Assembly: GCA_963558565.1 (NCBI GenBank)
Contig: CAUWGX010000006.1
Location: 1 to 64,000, forward strand
Source: Atopostipes sp963558565
GTDB taxonomy: Bacteria; Bacillota; Bacilli; Lactobacillales; Carnobacteriaceae_A
DNA: 64,000 nucleotides
Direction of reading: 5' to 3'
Every line of letters starts with the position of its first letter. Position 1 is the first letter of the stretch. Positions 8,032 to 16,932 of this stretch are shown here, piece after piece. A program made the translations under genes and the position numbers. A model generated the notes under the pieces. The model had not been told where the DNA came from. It was given only the letters and a program-made list of their open reading frames with translations, and made no database searches.

Positions 8032-8880
8032 TTATTTATGATTATATTTTATTTTCTGCCAAACGAGCCCTTGTTTCGGTGAAAAAAGAAAAGCTAATAT
8101 AAACATTACAGCCGTCGCTAAAACAATGATCGCTCCTGAAGGTAAGTTATAAGTGAAGCTAAAGTATAAACCAATAACAGCAGCGACCGCTCCTATTAAA
8201 GCACTTAAACCAATCATTTTTGCTAGGCTGCTCGTTAATAGATAGGCCGTGGAAGCTGGTGTAATCAGTAAAGCAACAACCAATATAACCCCTACTGTCT
8301 GTAAAGAAGCCACAGATACTAACGTGAGTAAAATCATAATCCCATAGTTAATTATCTCGACGGGTAGCCCATAAGCTTTAGCCATGGTTGGGTCAAACGT
8401 TGTAATTAATAATTCTTTATAAAATAGAACCACAACTAAAATAACAATAACGCCAACAATCATCGTAATATGGCGGTCGGTATCACTAACCGTTAAAACA
8501 TTTCCGAATAAAATAGAGGTTAAATCAATCGCGCTTTGAGCTTTTTGGATCAGAATAATTCCCAATGCAAAGAAAGCAGAAAAAACAATTCCGATCGCAG
8601 AATCTGATTTTATCCGACTATTTTGATCTAAATAGTTAATCCCTAGAGCGGTCAATAACCCAGCGACCACTGCACCAGAAAAGAAATTAACGCCCACCAT
8701 ATAGGAGATCGCCACTCCAGGTAGCACCGCATGAGAAATCGCATCTCCGATTAAAGACATCCCTTTTAAAGTAATAAAACTACCAATGATTCCACTCGTA
8801 ACTCCAACAATAATTGAAGTAATCAGGGCATTTTGTAGAAAGCTATAATTCATTAAATCACTAATAAATTGTCCCAACAT
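8032..8880 (-). CDS. Metal ABC transporter permease (ABC-3 family)
   Basis: A 282-residue polytopic permease of the ABC-3/ZnuB-MntB family with roughly eight hydrophobic segments. The family signature GMSLIGDAISHAVLPGVAISY lies in residues 40-60 and the late TM pair LQTVGVILVVALLITPAS in 190-210. It forms the channel, as a dimer, for the metal delivered by the lipoprotein encoded 26 bases downstream. AGGAGG overlaps the end of the ATPase gene, two bases away, so the two are translationally linked. Confidence 0.92.
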   Translation of the reverse strand: MLGQFISDLMNYSFLQNALITSIIVGVTSGIIGSFITLKGMSLIGDAISHAVLPGVAISYMVGVNFFSGAVVAGLLTALGINYLDQNSRIKSDSAIGIVFSAFFALGIILIQKAQSAIDLTSILFGNVLTVSDTDRHITMIVGVIVILVVVLFYKELLITTFDPTMAKAYGLPVEIINYGIMILLTLVSVASLQTVGVILVVALLITPASTAYLLTSSLAKMIGLSALIGAVAAVIGLYFSFTYNLPSGAIIVLATAVMFILAFLFSPKQGLVWQKIKYNHK

Positions 8881-8882
8881 GC

Positions 8883-9608
8883 TTAATTACCTCCTATATC
8901 GGTGAAGGCACCTTCACCAAATACTTTAGCTAAATTATCTTCTGTCATAACATCTTCCACTTTACCACTCGCGATTAATTTTTGATTTAACAAAATCAGT
9001 CCATCAAAATATTGGCCAACTTTTGTCAGATCGTGATGCACAATTAAAATGGTTTTTCCTTGATCGCGTAGATTAAACAATTGTTCCATAATAATTCCTT
9101 CGCTTTTAATATCAATTCCGCTAAATGGTTCATCAAGAAAAATGAGTTCTGCATCTTGCGCTAAAGTACGTGCTAGCAATACCCGTTGAAACTGTCCACC
9201 AGATAATTCACTAATTTGACGTGAACCAAATTCTTCCATTCCTACACGTTCTAAAGCCTCTTTTGCAGCTTCTTTTTCTTTTTTTCCTGGTCGTTTAATC
9301 CAACCAAGCTTAGGGTAAGTCCCTAATAAAACCGTCTGTAATACAGTGATGGGAAAGTCCATGTCGAGATTCCCCTTCTGCTCAACATAAGCAACATCTT
9401 GTTGAATTTCGTCAATGGGTTGTCCGTTAAACGAAACACTTCCAGATTTGTCCACCATACCTAAAGCACCTTTTAATAAGGTGGACTTACCTGCCCCATT
9501 TGGACCGATAATTCCTACAAGTTTTCCCGAAGGCACTGTAACCGTCACATCTTCTAACGCTTTCACATTATTTTGATAAGTAACAGAAAGATTTTCTATT
9601 TCTAACAT
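8883..9608 (-). CDS. Metal ABC transporter ATP-binding protein
   Basis: A 241-residue ABC ATPase. Walker A is GPNGAGKST near residue 36, the signature LSGGQ near residue 140 and Walker B ELIFLDEP near residue 160, with the H-loop His in LIVHHDL. Order ATPase-permease-binding protein and the DtxR-type operator at the promoter identify a manganese or zinc importer. Start ATG at 9608 preceded by GGAG. Confidence 0.92.
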   Translation of the reverse strand: MLEIENLSVTYQNNVKALEDVTVTVPSGKLVGIIGPNGAGKSTLLKGALGMVDKSGSVSFNGQPIDEIQQDVAYVEQKGNLDMDFPITVLQTVLLGTYPKLGWIKRPGKKEKEAAKEALERVGMEEFGSRQISELSGGQFQRVLLARTLAQDAELIFLDEPFSGIDIKSEGIIMEQLFNLRDQGKTILIVHHDLTKVGQYFDGLILLNQKLIASGKVEDVMTEDNLAKVFGEGAFTDIGGN

Positions 9609-9690
9609 CTCTTACTCAACTCCTATTCTTTAAAACCAACCGGCTTTATTTCTCTTATTTTCTTTATTTAAATACTTCTCATTTATTAAA

Positions 9691-9722
9691 TTTAGGATAG
9701 CCTAAAAATAATGTGAAGTCAA
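9691..9722 (-). promoter_or_regulatory. Promoter and DtxR/MntR-type operator of the metal ABC operon
   Basis: On the minus strand, TTGACT (9722-9717), a 17-base spacer and TATCCT (9699-9694) form a good promoter. The palindrome TTTAGG-ATAG-CCTAAA (9691-9706) covers the -10 box. It resembles the TTAGG-type operators of the DtxR/SirR/MntR family, so a manganese- or iron-sensing repressor probably shuts the operon off when metal is plentiful. Repressor identity is inferred. Confidence 0.75.
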
Positions 9723-9762
9723 ACTAAAAATGTTGGCAAAATGATTTTTATTCAATATTTAA

Positions 9763-9815
9763 AATAAAAACTCTACTTAACAAGACTTTCTATAAATAGC
9801 CAGTTAAGTAGAGTT
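9763..9815 (-). terminator. Terminator after the rhodanese gene
   Basis: Arms AACTCTACTTAAC (9769-9781) and GTTAAGTAGAGTT (9803-9815). In minus-strand sense the hairpin is followed by TTTTTATTTT. Confidence 0.75.
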
Positions 9816-9878
9816 GAAATAAATTATTCTGCTAATAGTCCGTTAAACGATCAACTGCTTCTCTTAGTTAGCGCTTGA

Positions 9879-10190
9879 TTAGTTACTTGATACAGTCTCC
9901 CCTGGGTAATCATTCATTCCAGAAGTCACGTTGGTCGCTTCGAAACCATGATCATTTAATATTTCAGTTCCTCGACGTGAAAATCTTTCTGCCTGACAAA
10001 TCACGTAATAATGTTTGTCTTTATCTAACACATCTAAATGATCTTCTAACTCACTTAAAGGAAGATTGATCGCGCCTTCAATATGCGCTTCCTCAAATTT
10101 TTCGGGTGCTCGAACGTCAACAACATTGACATTGTCTGTCCCTTTATCTTGTACTACTTGGTGAAAATCTTCAATAGAAATATGTTCCAT
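9879..10190 (-). CDS. Rhodanese-like domain protein
   Basis: A 103-residue single-domain rhodanese, a sulfur carrier or sulfurtransferase. DVRAPEKFEEAHIEGAINLPL (about 25-45) and the active-site loop ICQAERFSRRG, with the catalytic Cys near residue 64, are characteristic. The loop departs from the common CxxGxRS pattern, with Glu in place of Gly. Physiological acceptor unknown. Start fixed by AGGAGG ten bases upstream of 10190. It is a single-gene unit. Confidence 0.85.
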   Translation of the reverse strand: MEHISIEDFHQVVQDKGTDNVNVVDVRAPEKFEEAHIEGAINLPLSELEDHLDVLDKDKHYYVICQAERFSRRGTEILNDHGFEATNVTSGMNDYPGETVSSN

Positions 10191-10305
10191 TATTTTTATA
10201 ATTCCTCCTAATATATGCTAATTCCATCATACTATATTTAAGCATGTATATATACCTTCTTGCTTGAAATGAATTGTTTTTTTACCAAATTTAAACAAAT
10301 AGATC

Positions 10306-10343
10306 GAAAAAGCTAGTAACGCTTTAAATAAGCGTCACTAGCT
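10306..10343 (-). terminator. Terminator of the bglF-bglA operon
   Basis: AGCTAGTAACGCTT (10311-10324) pairs with AAGCGTCACTAGCT (10330-10343) around a 5-base loop; minus-strand transcripts continue into TTTTTCG. Confidence 0.85.
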
Positions 10344-10349
10344 CAATCA

Positions 10350-11795
10350 TTATTCCTCTAAATCTTCTCCATTTGTTTCGATGACTTTGCGATACCAATC
10401 GAATGAATCTTTTTTCGAACGTTCCATCGTTCCATTTCCTTCATTATCACGGTCAACATAGATCATTCCGTAGCGTTTTCTCATTTCTCCAGTTGTGAAG
10501 GAAACAATATCAATAATGCCCCAAGGTGTATAACCCATTAACTCAACGCCATCATAATCAACCGCTTTGATCATTTCTTGAATATGATTACGGAGATAAG
10601 CGATACGCTCCGGGTCGTGAATACTGCCATCTTCTTCCACAGTATCTACTGCTCCATAACCATTTTCAACAATAAATAATGGAATTTGATATCGATCCCA
10701 AAAGCGGTTCAAGACATAACGTAAACCAACGGGGTCAATTGTCCAGCCCCAATCGCTCGCTGTTAAATAAGGATTATCCACTTGATAAGGGATTTTCCCG
10801 TGGACGTTTTCATCATCATCATCTTCTTCTGCATGGATGTCAACCACGTTTGACATATAATAACTGAACCCTAAATAATCGACTGTTCCATTTTTCAGGA
10901 TCTCAGCATCTCCTTCTAAGATTGGAATATCCAATCCCTCACGTTCAAATTCTTTCAACGTATAATTTGGATATTCTCCACGTATTTGCACATCAGGGAA
11001 GAAATAGCGTAAACGCATCGATTCTTCTGCTAACATTACGTTGTCTGGATCTGAATTGAGTGGATAAATAGGGACATGCGATACCATCGCTCCGATTTGG
11101 AAATCAGGATTAATTTCTTTCCCTTTAGCGACCGCTAAAGCACTTGCTAGTAATGTATGATGAGCCGCTGTATACATCACTTCTTTCGCATTTTCTCCCT
11201 CTTCTACTTGGACACCAACGTTTGTCCATAAAAAGATCGGGTTTGTATAATCCATCATATTGTTGATTTCGTTAAAAGTCATCCAGTAAGTCACTTTATC
11301 TTTATAACGTTCAAAAACAACTTCTGCAAAGCGGACAAACAAATCAACGACTTTACGATTTCTAAAACCACCATAATTTTTGGCGAGATTTAATGGCATT
11401 TCAAAATGCGTCAATGTAATAACAGGTTCAATCCCATACTTTAACAATTCATCAAATAAATCATCATAGAATTGTAGACCCGCTTCATTTGGTTCTTCGT
11501 CGTCTCCATTTGGAAAAATTCGTGTCCAGTTAATAGAAGTTCTTAAAGCTTTAAGACCCATCTCCGCAAATAATTTCACATCTTCTTTGTAGCGATTATA
11601 GAAATCAATCGCTTCATGGTTCGGATAAAATTTATCTTCCTCAATGGTTTCAGTAATTTCTCGTGGTTGATTAGGTCCGCCTGCTGTCATTACATCGACA
11701 ACACTTGGTCCTTTCCCATCTTGGTCCCAACCACCTTCAAATTGGTGTGCCGCAACGGCTCCGCCCCATAAAAAGTCCTTTGGTAATTTACTCAT
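10350..11795 (-). CDS. bglA: 6-phospho-beta-glucosidase (GH1)
   Basis: A 481-residue glycoside hydrolase family 1 enzyme that splits phosphorylated beta-glucosides, imported by the PTS, into glucose 6-phosphate and the aglycone or sugar. The start LPKDFLWGGAVAAHQFEGG is the GH1 N-terminal signature. The acid/base Glu is in TFNEINN near residue 175 and the nucleophile in FIVENGYGA near residue 378. Its position directly after the PTS permease gene (30 bases) supports a phospho-sugar substrate. Start at 11795 with AGGAGG seven bases upstream. Confidence 0.93.
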   Translation of the reverse strand: MSKLPKDFLWGGAVAAHQFEGGWDQDGKGPSVVDVMTAGGPNQPREITETIEEDKFYPNHEAIDFYNRYKEDVKLFAEMGLKALRTSINWTRIFPNGDDEEPNEAGLQFYDDLFDELLKYGIEPVITLTHFEMPLNLAKNYGGFRNRKVVDLFVRFAEVVFERYKDKVTYWMTFNEINNMMDYTNPIFLWTNVGVQVEEGENAKEVMYTAAHHTLLASALAVAKGKEINPDFQIGAMVSHVPIYPLNSDPDNVMLAEESMRLRYFFPDVQIRGEYPNYTLKEFEREGLDIPILEGDAEILKNGTVDYLGFSYYMSNVVDIHAEEDDDDENVHGKIPYQVDNPYLTASDWGWTIDPVGLRYVLNRFWDRYQIPLFIVENGYGAVDTVEEDGSIHDPERIAYLRNHIQEMIKAVDYDGVELMGYTPWGIIDIVSFTTGEMRKRYGMIYVDRDNEGNGTMERSKKDSFDWYRKVIETNGEDLEE

Positions 11796-11825
11796 CCATA
11801 TTCCTCCTGATAATTTTTAAATAGA

Positions 11826-13742
11826 TTATTTAACAATTGTTAAAACTTTATCGTTTGGTTCAACGTGACGAGATTTTGCACTCGCTACTTGCTTAAAGTC
11901 ATCTGTATTGGTCACAATCAGAGGGGTTACTACCGAATAACCGGCCTCTTTAATCGCTTCAACATCAAAAGTAATTAATAAATCGCCCTGTGCTACTTTT
12001 TGATCCTCTTCAACATGCATCGTATAGTGTTCACCATCAAGTTGGACTGTGTCCATCCCAATATGAATTAATAATTCAATGCCATTTTCATCGGTTAAAC
12101 CAATCGCATGTTTCGTCGGGAAGGTAGCTGTTATTTTTCCAGAAAATGGTGCGATTAATTTTCCGTCCATAGGGATCACGGCACCACCTTGGCCCATTGC
12201 ACCGGATGAAAAGACTTCATCTTCTACTTCTTCTAAAGGAATAAACTCTCCTTCAAGTGGAGAACCAATGGTCACTTGTGTACCTTCTACTAAATCTTCA
12301 CTATCATTTGCTTCAGCTTCGGCTGCTTGTTCATTAACATTTGTAGGAGTAGTTGTTGTTGCTGCTGTTTCTACTTCAGGTTCTTGATCAATCCCAAAGA
12401 TAAAGGTTAAGACAGCTCCTAAAATAAAGGAAGCCGTAATGCTTAATACATATTGTGGAATAGGTCCGTAAGCTGGGATCGTTAGTACACTATTAAAAGC
12501 ATAGCTATACATCTCAGCGCCAAACAAACCAGCCATTCCTCCGCCTAAAGCACTTGAGATCACCATAATTGGAATTAAGCGTCGATAGCGTAAAACTAAA
12601 CCATATAAAATAGGTTCTGTTACTCCTGCGACTAGAACAGAAATGGTTCCCGCTAAAGAGAGGGAGCTTAGGTTCTGATCCTTGCGATAGCGTAAGAAGA
12701 CCCCAAAGGCAATTCCCATTTGCGCAAAGGTTGCTCCTGCTGCCATCGCGTTCAATGGGTCCCCGCCTCGCGCGAGATTATCAATACTAATCGGTGAGAC
12801 ACCCCAATGAACACCAAATAAAACAAGGAATGGCCATATAGAGGCGAATACTACCCCTGTCAGTACAGAAGAAAAGTCAAGTAGAGCCACTAAACCAGAA
12901 GCAATGAGCTGGCTTATATATTGTGAGAACGGTCCAAAAATCAACGCAGATAACGGAACCATAATTAAAATTCCCATCATAGGAACAAAGAATAATTGGA
13001 TCATATCCGGCGTATATTTTTTAAGGAATCGTTCTAATGGCGCATAAAAGGCCATCGTAACCAGCATAGGGAAAACAGTGCTCGCATAATCAGAAATAAT
13101 TAAGGGAAGCCCCATAAAATCTAAACTTTGGCTGGTTTCTAGTAAAGCAGTAAAACTTGGTTCTAATAATCCGGCTCCAATGACTCCTCCGACAAAAGGA
13201 CTAACTTTTAAAAATCTAGCTGCTGAAACCCCAATAAAGATTGGAAAGAAATAAAACAATCCATTTGAAGCGGCTTCTAGCACCGCATAAGTCGAACTTT
13301 CCGGGCTTAACCAGTTGAGCATTGTTAATACGGCTAAAAGCGCTTTAATCATTCCCGAACCAGCTAACGCAGGAATTAACGGTGAGAACGTGCCAGAGAT
13401 ATATTCAAACACAACGGCTAACGGGTTCTTAGAGCGTGCCGATTTTTTAACATTCTCCGCCTCTGTGTCTCCCTCAATATCCGCTTCCGCATCAATATTA
13501 TATTGATCCATAATTTCTTGATAAACTTTGGCTACGTGGTTTCCAATGACTACTTGATATTGCCCACCACTTTCAACAGCCGTTAAAATCCCGGGATTAT
13601 TTTTTAGCGCTTCTTCATCTACTTCGTCTGTATCTTTTAGTCTAAATCTTAATCGTGTCGCACAGTGAACTAAAGAATTAACATTTTCTTCACCACCAAT
13701 ATGTTCCACGACAAATTTAGCTGTTTCTTTGTTATCGGCCAT
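11826..13742 (-). CDS. bglF: Beta-glucoside-specific PTS transporter subunit EIIBCA
   Basis: A 638-residue fused PTS permease in domain order B-C-A. EIIB (about 1-85) has its phosphorylated Cys in HCATRLRFRL near residue 27. EIIC (about 100-455) has many membrane segments and GVTEPILYG. EIIA (about 490-638) has GKITATFPTKHAIGL and the phosphorylated His in LLIHIGMDTVQLDG. An Ala/Thr/Glu-rich linker joins C and A. It imports and phosphorylates aryl-beta-glucosides or cellobiose-like sugars. Operon with bglA; divergent from a GntR/UTRA regulator gene. No antiterminator of the LicT/BglG type was found beside it. Confidence 0.93.
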   Translation of the reverse strand: MADNKETAKFVVEHIGGEENVNSLVHCATRLRFRLKDTDEVDEEALKNNPGILTAVESGGQYQVVIGNHVAKVYQEIMDQYNIDAEADIEGDTEAENVKKSARSKNPLAVVFEYISGTFSPLIPALAGSGMIKALLAVLTMLNWLSPESSTYAVLEAASNGLFYFFPIFIGVSAARFLKVSPFVGGVIGAGLLEPSFTALLETSQSLDFMGLPLIISDYASTVFPMLVTMAFYAPLERFLKKYTPDMIQLFFVPMMGILIMVPLSALIFGPFSQYISQLIASGLVALLDFSSVLTGVVFASIWPFLVLFGVHWGVSPISIDNLARGGDPLNAMAAGATFAQMGIAFGVFLRYRKDQNLSSLSLAGTISVLVAGVTEPILYGLVLRYRRLIPIMVISSALGGGMAGLFGAEMYSYAFNSVLTIPAYGPIPQYVLSITASFILGAVLTFIFGIDQEPEVETAATTTTPTNVNEQAAEAEANDSEDLVEGTQVTIGSPLEGEFIPLEEVEDEVFSSGAMGQGGAVIPMDGKLIAPFSGKITATFPTKHAIGLTDENGIELLIHIGMDTVQLDGEHYTMHVEEDQKVAQGDLLITFDVEAIKEAGYSVVTPLIVTNTDDFKQVASAKSRHVEPNDKVLTIVK

Positions 13743-13783
13743 TTTTAACTTCCTCCATCTACTTTTATTTTTTTGCTTTCCCT

Positions 13784-13849
13784 GTATAGTTTAAGTATAT
13801 GGGTATAGTTTGTCAAGACCCTTACACTTTTAAAAAATTATGGTATACT
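13784..13849. promoter_or_regulatory. Divergent promoters and candidate GntR operators of the bgl locus
   Basis: For bglF (minus): TTGACA at 13816-13811, 17-base spacer, TAAACT at 13793-13788. For the regulator (plus): CTTACA at 13821-13826, 17-base spacer, TATACT at 13844-13849. The sequence GTATAGTTT occurs at 13784-13792 and again at 13803-13811, overlapping the -10 and abutting the -35 of bglF, and GGTATACTA at 13843 overlaps the regulator -10. GTATAC cores are common in operators of UTRA-type GntR regulators, so these are likely binding sites. Confidence 0.65.
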
Positions 13850-13881
13850 ATTGATGAAAAACATGAAGGATGTGAGCTCAT

Positions 13882-14595
13882 ATGCCTAAATACAAAGAAA
13901 TCATCCGCGAAATTATTCAAACGATTGAAACAAACGAGATGCAGCAAGGAGATAAATTACCGAGTATCGAAGTGTTAATGGAAAAATTTTCAGCGGGGAA
14001 AAATACGGTTTTAAAAGCTTTAGATGAACTTGAAAAACAAGCTTATATTTATCAAGTTCGTGGTAGTGGAAATTTTGTGCGAAAATCTAGAAGGAAAGGA
14101 TATATCAATATTTCAGAAGTCAGTGGACTGAAGAACACTTTAAAAGATTTCCAACTAGATTCTAAAATGCTTGCTCTGGAAATTGTTAAACCAACACCAG
14201 AAGTAATGGCGAATTTACACATCGATAAAGATGAAGAGATCTATTACGTCAAACGCTTAAGGTCTATTGAAGGTCGAAGGTTTTCAGTCGAAGAATCCTA
14301 TTACCGTAAAGAAATTGTGCCTTATTTAAATCAAGAAATTATTGAAGATTCCATTTTCTCTTATCTAAGAAATGATTTAAAACTAAACCTTGGTTTTACC
14401 GATCAGTTTCTGCGTGTTGCTACATTAAACAAAGAAAATGCTGATTTACTAAATTTAAACCCTGGCGATCCTACCATATTACTGGAATCGATCTTCTTTT
14501 TAAAAAATGGCGAAGCCTTTGATTATTCTAAAGTTATTTATCATTATGAAGAATCCCAGTTTTTTATTCAGGGAGCTAGTTTTCTCGATATATAA
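13882..14595 (+). CDS. GntR family regulator with UTRA sensor domain (bgl regulator)
   Basis: A 237-residue HutC-subfamily regulator. The winged helix (1-70) has GDKLPSIEVLMEKFSAGKNTV and VRGSGNFV; the UTRA ligand-binding domain (about 90-235) has EEIYYVKRLRSIEGRRFSVEESYY. UTRA domains bind small sugars or phospho-sugars and release DNA. Being divergent from bglF, it most likely represses it until a phosphorylated beta-glucoside such as 6-phospho-cellobiose appears. Single gene followed by a strong terminator. Confidence 0.88.
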   Translation: MPKYKEIIREIIQTIETNEMQQGDKLPSIEVLMEKFSAGKNTVLKALDELEKQAYIYQVRGSGNFVRKSRRKGYINISEVSGLKNTLKDFQLDSKMLALEIVKPTPEVMANLHIDKDEEIYYVKRLRSIEGRRFSVEESYYRKEIVPYLNQEIIEDSIFSYLRNDLKLNLGFTDQFLRVATLNKENADLLNLNPGDPTILLESIFFLKNGEAFDYSKVIYHYEESQFFIQGASFLDI

Positions 14596-14620
14596 TTTAA
14601 ACCACATTACAGACACAAAT

Positions 14621-14667
14621 AAAAGGTGTAAGTCATCTGCTAGCAAGCAGACGATTTACACCTTTTT
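14621..14667 (+). terminator. Terminator after the GntR gene (AAAAGGTGTAAG family)
   Basis: Outer arms AAAAGGTGTAA (14621-14631) and TTACACCTTTTT; inner stem TCTGC/GCAGA. The outer stem is the same as in the terminators at 6224 and 6979. Confidence 0.85.
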
Positions 14668-14761
14668 ATAAAAATCATATATAAATATATCATCGCGTTT
14701 AAAGCAATCTACTTTCTATCTTTACTATGAAGTTTAAGTTGTTGTCAATAAACGTTTATTT

Positions 14762-15031
14762 CTACTGCACTTTGATTAAAATCTTCTTAGCATTTTCTTT
14801 TCCTAGGTAAGCAATTGACAAGAAGAAACTAATAAATCCCGTATGCAGTAAAAATCTACCTAACGGGTAATTTAAGGCCAATTCTTGTTGCGCCTGTAAA
14901 ATTTCTATATCGTTCATAAGATGAAAATCTTGTATTGGAATAAGTATGGTCCATAAAAAATAATCTACAATAATAGATATAATGGATAAAGTTAAAATTA
15001 TTTTAGCTACTCTTTTATAGTTAATTTTCAC
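14762..15031 (-). CDS. Hypothetical two-pass membrane protein
   Basis: An 89-residue protein starting at a GTG (15031) behind AGGGGG. Two hydrophobic segments are visible, IILTLSIISIIVDYFLWTI near the start and FLLHTGFISFFLSIAYLG near the end, joined by a loop with acidic and Gln residues. No family recognised. It follows the lipoprotein gene at 15106-15576 by 74 bases on the same strand and may be co-transcribed with it. Confidence 0.5.
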   Translation of the reverse strand: MKINYKRVAKIILTLSIISIIVDYFLWTILIPIQDFHLMNDIEILQAQQELALNYPLGRFLLHTGFISFFLSIAYLGKENAKKILIKVQ

Positions 15032-15105
15032 ACGATATCCCCCTTTAATTTTTTATGATTAAAGTGATTTTTTATCTACAATTGGAAGTTCATTGATCAT
15101 CTATT

Positions 15106-15576
15106 TCACAATTTTTCTTCATCTTTTTGTTCATTTTCTTCTACAACTTCGAATTCGGCAGCCATTGGTTCACCATTTATTTGTCTAATGACACGATAAC
15201 GACCTGTTGCTAATGGTTCGTAATAAGTTAAATTAATCTCTTCAGTCGCCTCTTCATCAGGTTCCAGTATATGAGCAATCATAATAAAACTAATTTCTTC
15301 ATCTGTCTCAACTTCACACCACTTGTCCTCATTATAATATTCAAGCGCGTACTCAACCCCATAAGTTATCTGGTCGTCTGAATGATTTGTCACTCTCAGT
15401 TCAAAAGTATCTCCTTCGGGTTGATACCGATCTTCAGTTAATTCGATTGTTACTCCTTCGAGATCATTCACCTGTTCACCATAGGCAGATTCATCACCTA
15501 ATGAATTCGTTCCACAACTTGTCAAAATGAAAAGACTTCCTAAAATAATACTAAACAGCATGATGACTTTTTTCAT
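15106..15576 (-). CDS. Lipoprotein with Ig-like domain (Big_14-type)
   Basis: A 156-residue secreted lipoprotein. The signal peptide MKKVIMLFSIILGSLFI ends in lipobox LTSCG, so the mature protein is lipid-anchored outside the membrane. The body (about 40-140) reads as a beta-sandwich: VTNHSDDQITYGVEYALEYY, then an acidic patch and TGRYRVIRQI. This pattern is common in the bacterial Ig-like domain of small Firmicutes lipoproteins, which I name tentatively. The C-terminus is Glu/Lys-rich. Role unknown. Confidence 0.65.
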   Translation of the reverse strand: MKKVIMLFSIILGSLFILTSCGTNSLGDESAYGEQVNDLEGVTIELTEDRYQPEGDTFELRVTNHSDDQITYGVEYALEYYNEDKWCEVETDEEISFIMIAHILEPDEEATEEINLTYYEPLATGRYRVIRQINGEPMAAEFEVVEENEQKDEEKL

Positions 15577-16015
15577 TACAGCTCTCTCCTCAAAACAAAT
15601 TGAAGGGCTTCGTCTTTCAGTCTTAGATTAGCAATCATTAATTTCTACAGCAAGATAAATAACTTCTCGTTCAATTTTTTTGGGAGTATTCCGCAATTAA
15701 AAGCTCCCCAATCAAATGGAAGGATTAGTGAGCGCTACTTCCTTATGAATAAAGAATGTGATTGTTTCGATCTGCCATAGTCGCAATCTCATCCTCATCG
15801 TCAGCACACCCTATAATGATTACTTCTCATAAGAGCGAAGGAAGAATCATCATCAATAATATTTTAATCATTTTTGGTTATTCCTTTTTCTTTAAATATC
15901 CTAAGTCTATAAAATATTCATCATCTGAATCGAAAAAAGCATTCAAGAACACCTTTATGATTTGCTTAAATTTTCTATTAATTTATAATTATAATAATTA
16001 TTAAAGGAGGCCATT
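15577..16015. other. Intergenic region with the promoter of the RRNPP regulator
   Basis: No convincing gene in 439 bases. Near its right end, TTGCTT (15962-15967), a 16-base spacer and TATAAT (15984-15989) make a promoter for the regulator at 16016. AT-only inverted repeats around 15985-16001 overlap that -10 box and could be part of an operator, but low complexity makes this uncertain. Confidence 0.5.
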
Positions 16016-16900
16016 ATGGAATTAGGGGAACTAGTAAAACACGCACGCAAAGAAATGGGACTCACACAGAAAGATTTATCCGCAGGGATTTGTACGCAAG
16101 CCCTGATCAGCCGAATTGAAAAAGGCGATATTATTCCCAAAAAAAGTATTTTAGATCAGTTGAGAAAGCGCTTAGAAATTTCGGAGACCGATTTAAATCA
16201 AGTCACCCATAAAGCGAAATATAATGACGAAATTCATCAAGTAAAAACAACCATACGAAAATATTTAGAAAAGCGAGACTATGAAACGATCGAATTATTA
16301 CTCAAGCATAATGAATTTATGATTAAAAAAGTAAACGATGAAAATGACCAAGCATTTTTTTCATGGATAAAAGCTTCCATACAAGATAAACTATATGGCC
16401 AAAAAGGAGTCGCTCTAAAAATACTAAATGATATTTCTTTAGAAGGGCTCGATGAAGAGTTAGTTCTCGAAATACTTAATGCGATAGGCGTTATTTATTA
16501 CCAAGATCATAAATTTGAGCAGGCATTAAACGTTTTTCGTAATGGAGACAATATTATTGATGAACATATCGATTATAAGGTACAAGCAAAGATTATGCTA
16601 AACTATGCTTTAACTTTAGAAGAAACAGCAAGTGAAAAAGAAGCTCTGGAAGTAGTGATGCGAGCCATTGATGCTATCGTCAGCAAAAATTCAATGTTTC
16701 TTTTAGGTGATTTATACCACACTAAAGGTTATTTACTTCGAAAACTTGGCCATTTAGAAGAAGCTAAAAAAAGTAACCAACTAGCTCTCAGTATTTTTGA
16801 AATCCAGAAAAATAATGAATTCAAAATGATGACCCAGCTAGAGATTAAAGAAATAAATGATGAATTACAAACAACAAGTGCAATTAATTATATGAATTAA
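16016..16900 (+). CDS. RRNPP-type helix-turn-helix regulator (PlcR/Rgg-like peptide receptor)
   Basis: A 294-residue regulator. Residues 1-62 are an XRE/HTH_3 domain (LGELVKHARKEMGLTQKDLS, then CTQALISRIEKGDIIP). Residues about 70-285 are helical with TPR-like repeats (YYQDHKFEQALNVFRNGD, HTKGYLLRKLGHLEEAKKSN). Length and layout match PlcR, Rgg and related receptors that bind re-imported signalling peptides through the TPR groove. AAAGGAGG lies before the ATG at 16016. A short pro-peptide gene starts 32 bases after the stop with no room for a promoter, so both are on one transcript. Which genes it controls is not shown. Confidence 0.82.
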   Translation: MELGELVKHARKEMGLTQKDLSAGICTQALISRIEKGDIIPKKSILDQLRKRLEISETDLNQVTHKAKYNDEIHQVKTTIRKYLEKRDYETIELLLKHNEFMIKKVNDENDQAFFSWIKASIQDKLYGQKGVALKILNDISLEGLDEELVLEILNAIGVIYYQDHKFEQALNVFRNGDNIIDEHIDYKVQAKIMLNYALTLEETASEKEALEVVMRAIDAIVSKNSMFLLGDLYHTKGYLLRKLGHLEEAKKSNQLALSIFEIQKNNEFKMMTQLEIKEINDELQTTSAINYMN

Positions 16901-16932
16901 TCACTAAGTTATCCCAATAAGGAGGTGAGAGA

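Noticed and set aside
7460..8102. Plus-strand frames opposite the metal ABC transporter genes
   Set aside because: They mirror well-supported minus-strand coding regions and lack ribosome binding sites.
15762..16004. An 80-residue plus-strand frame upstream of the RRNPP regulator
   Set aside because: It overlaps the regulator promoter, lacks a ribosome binding site and has no protein-like composition. It was considered as the signalling peptide gene, but the 40-residue ORF downstream fits far better.
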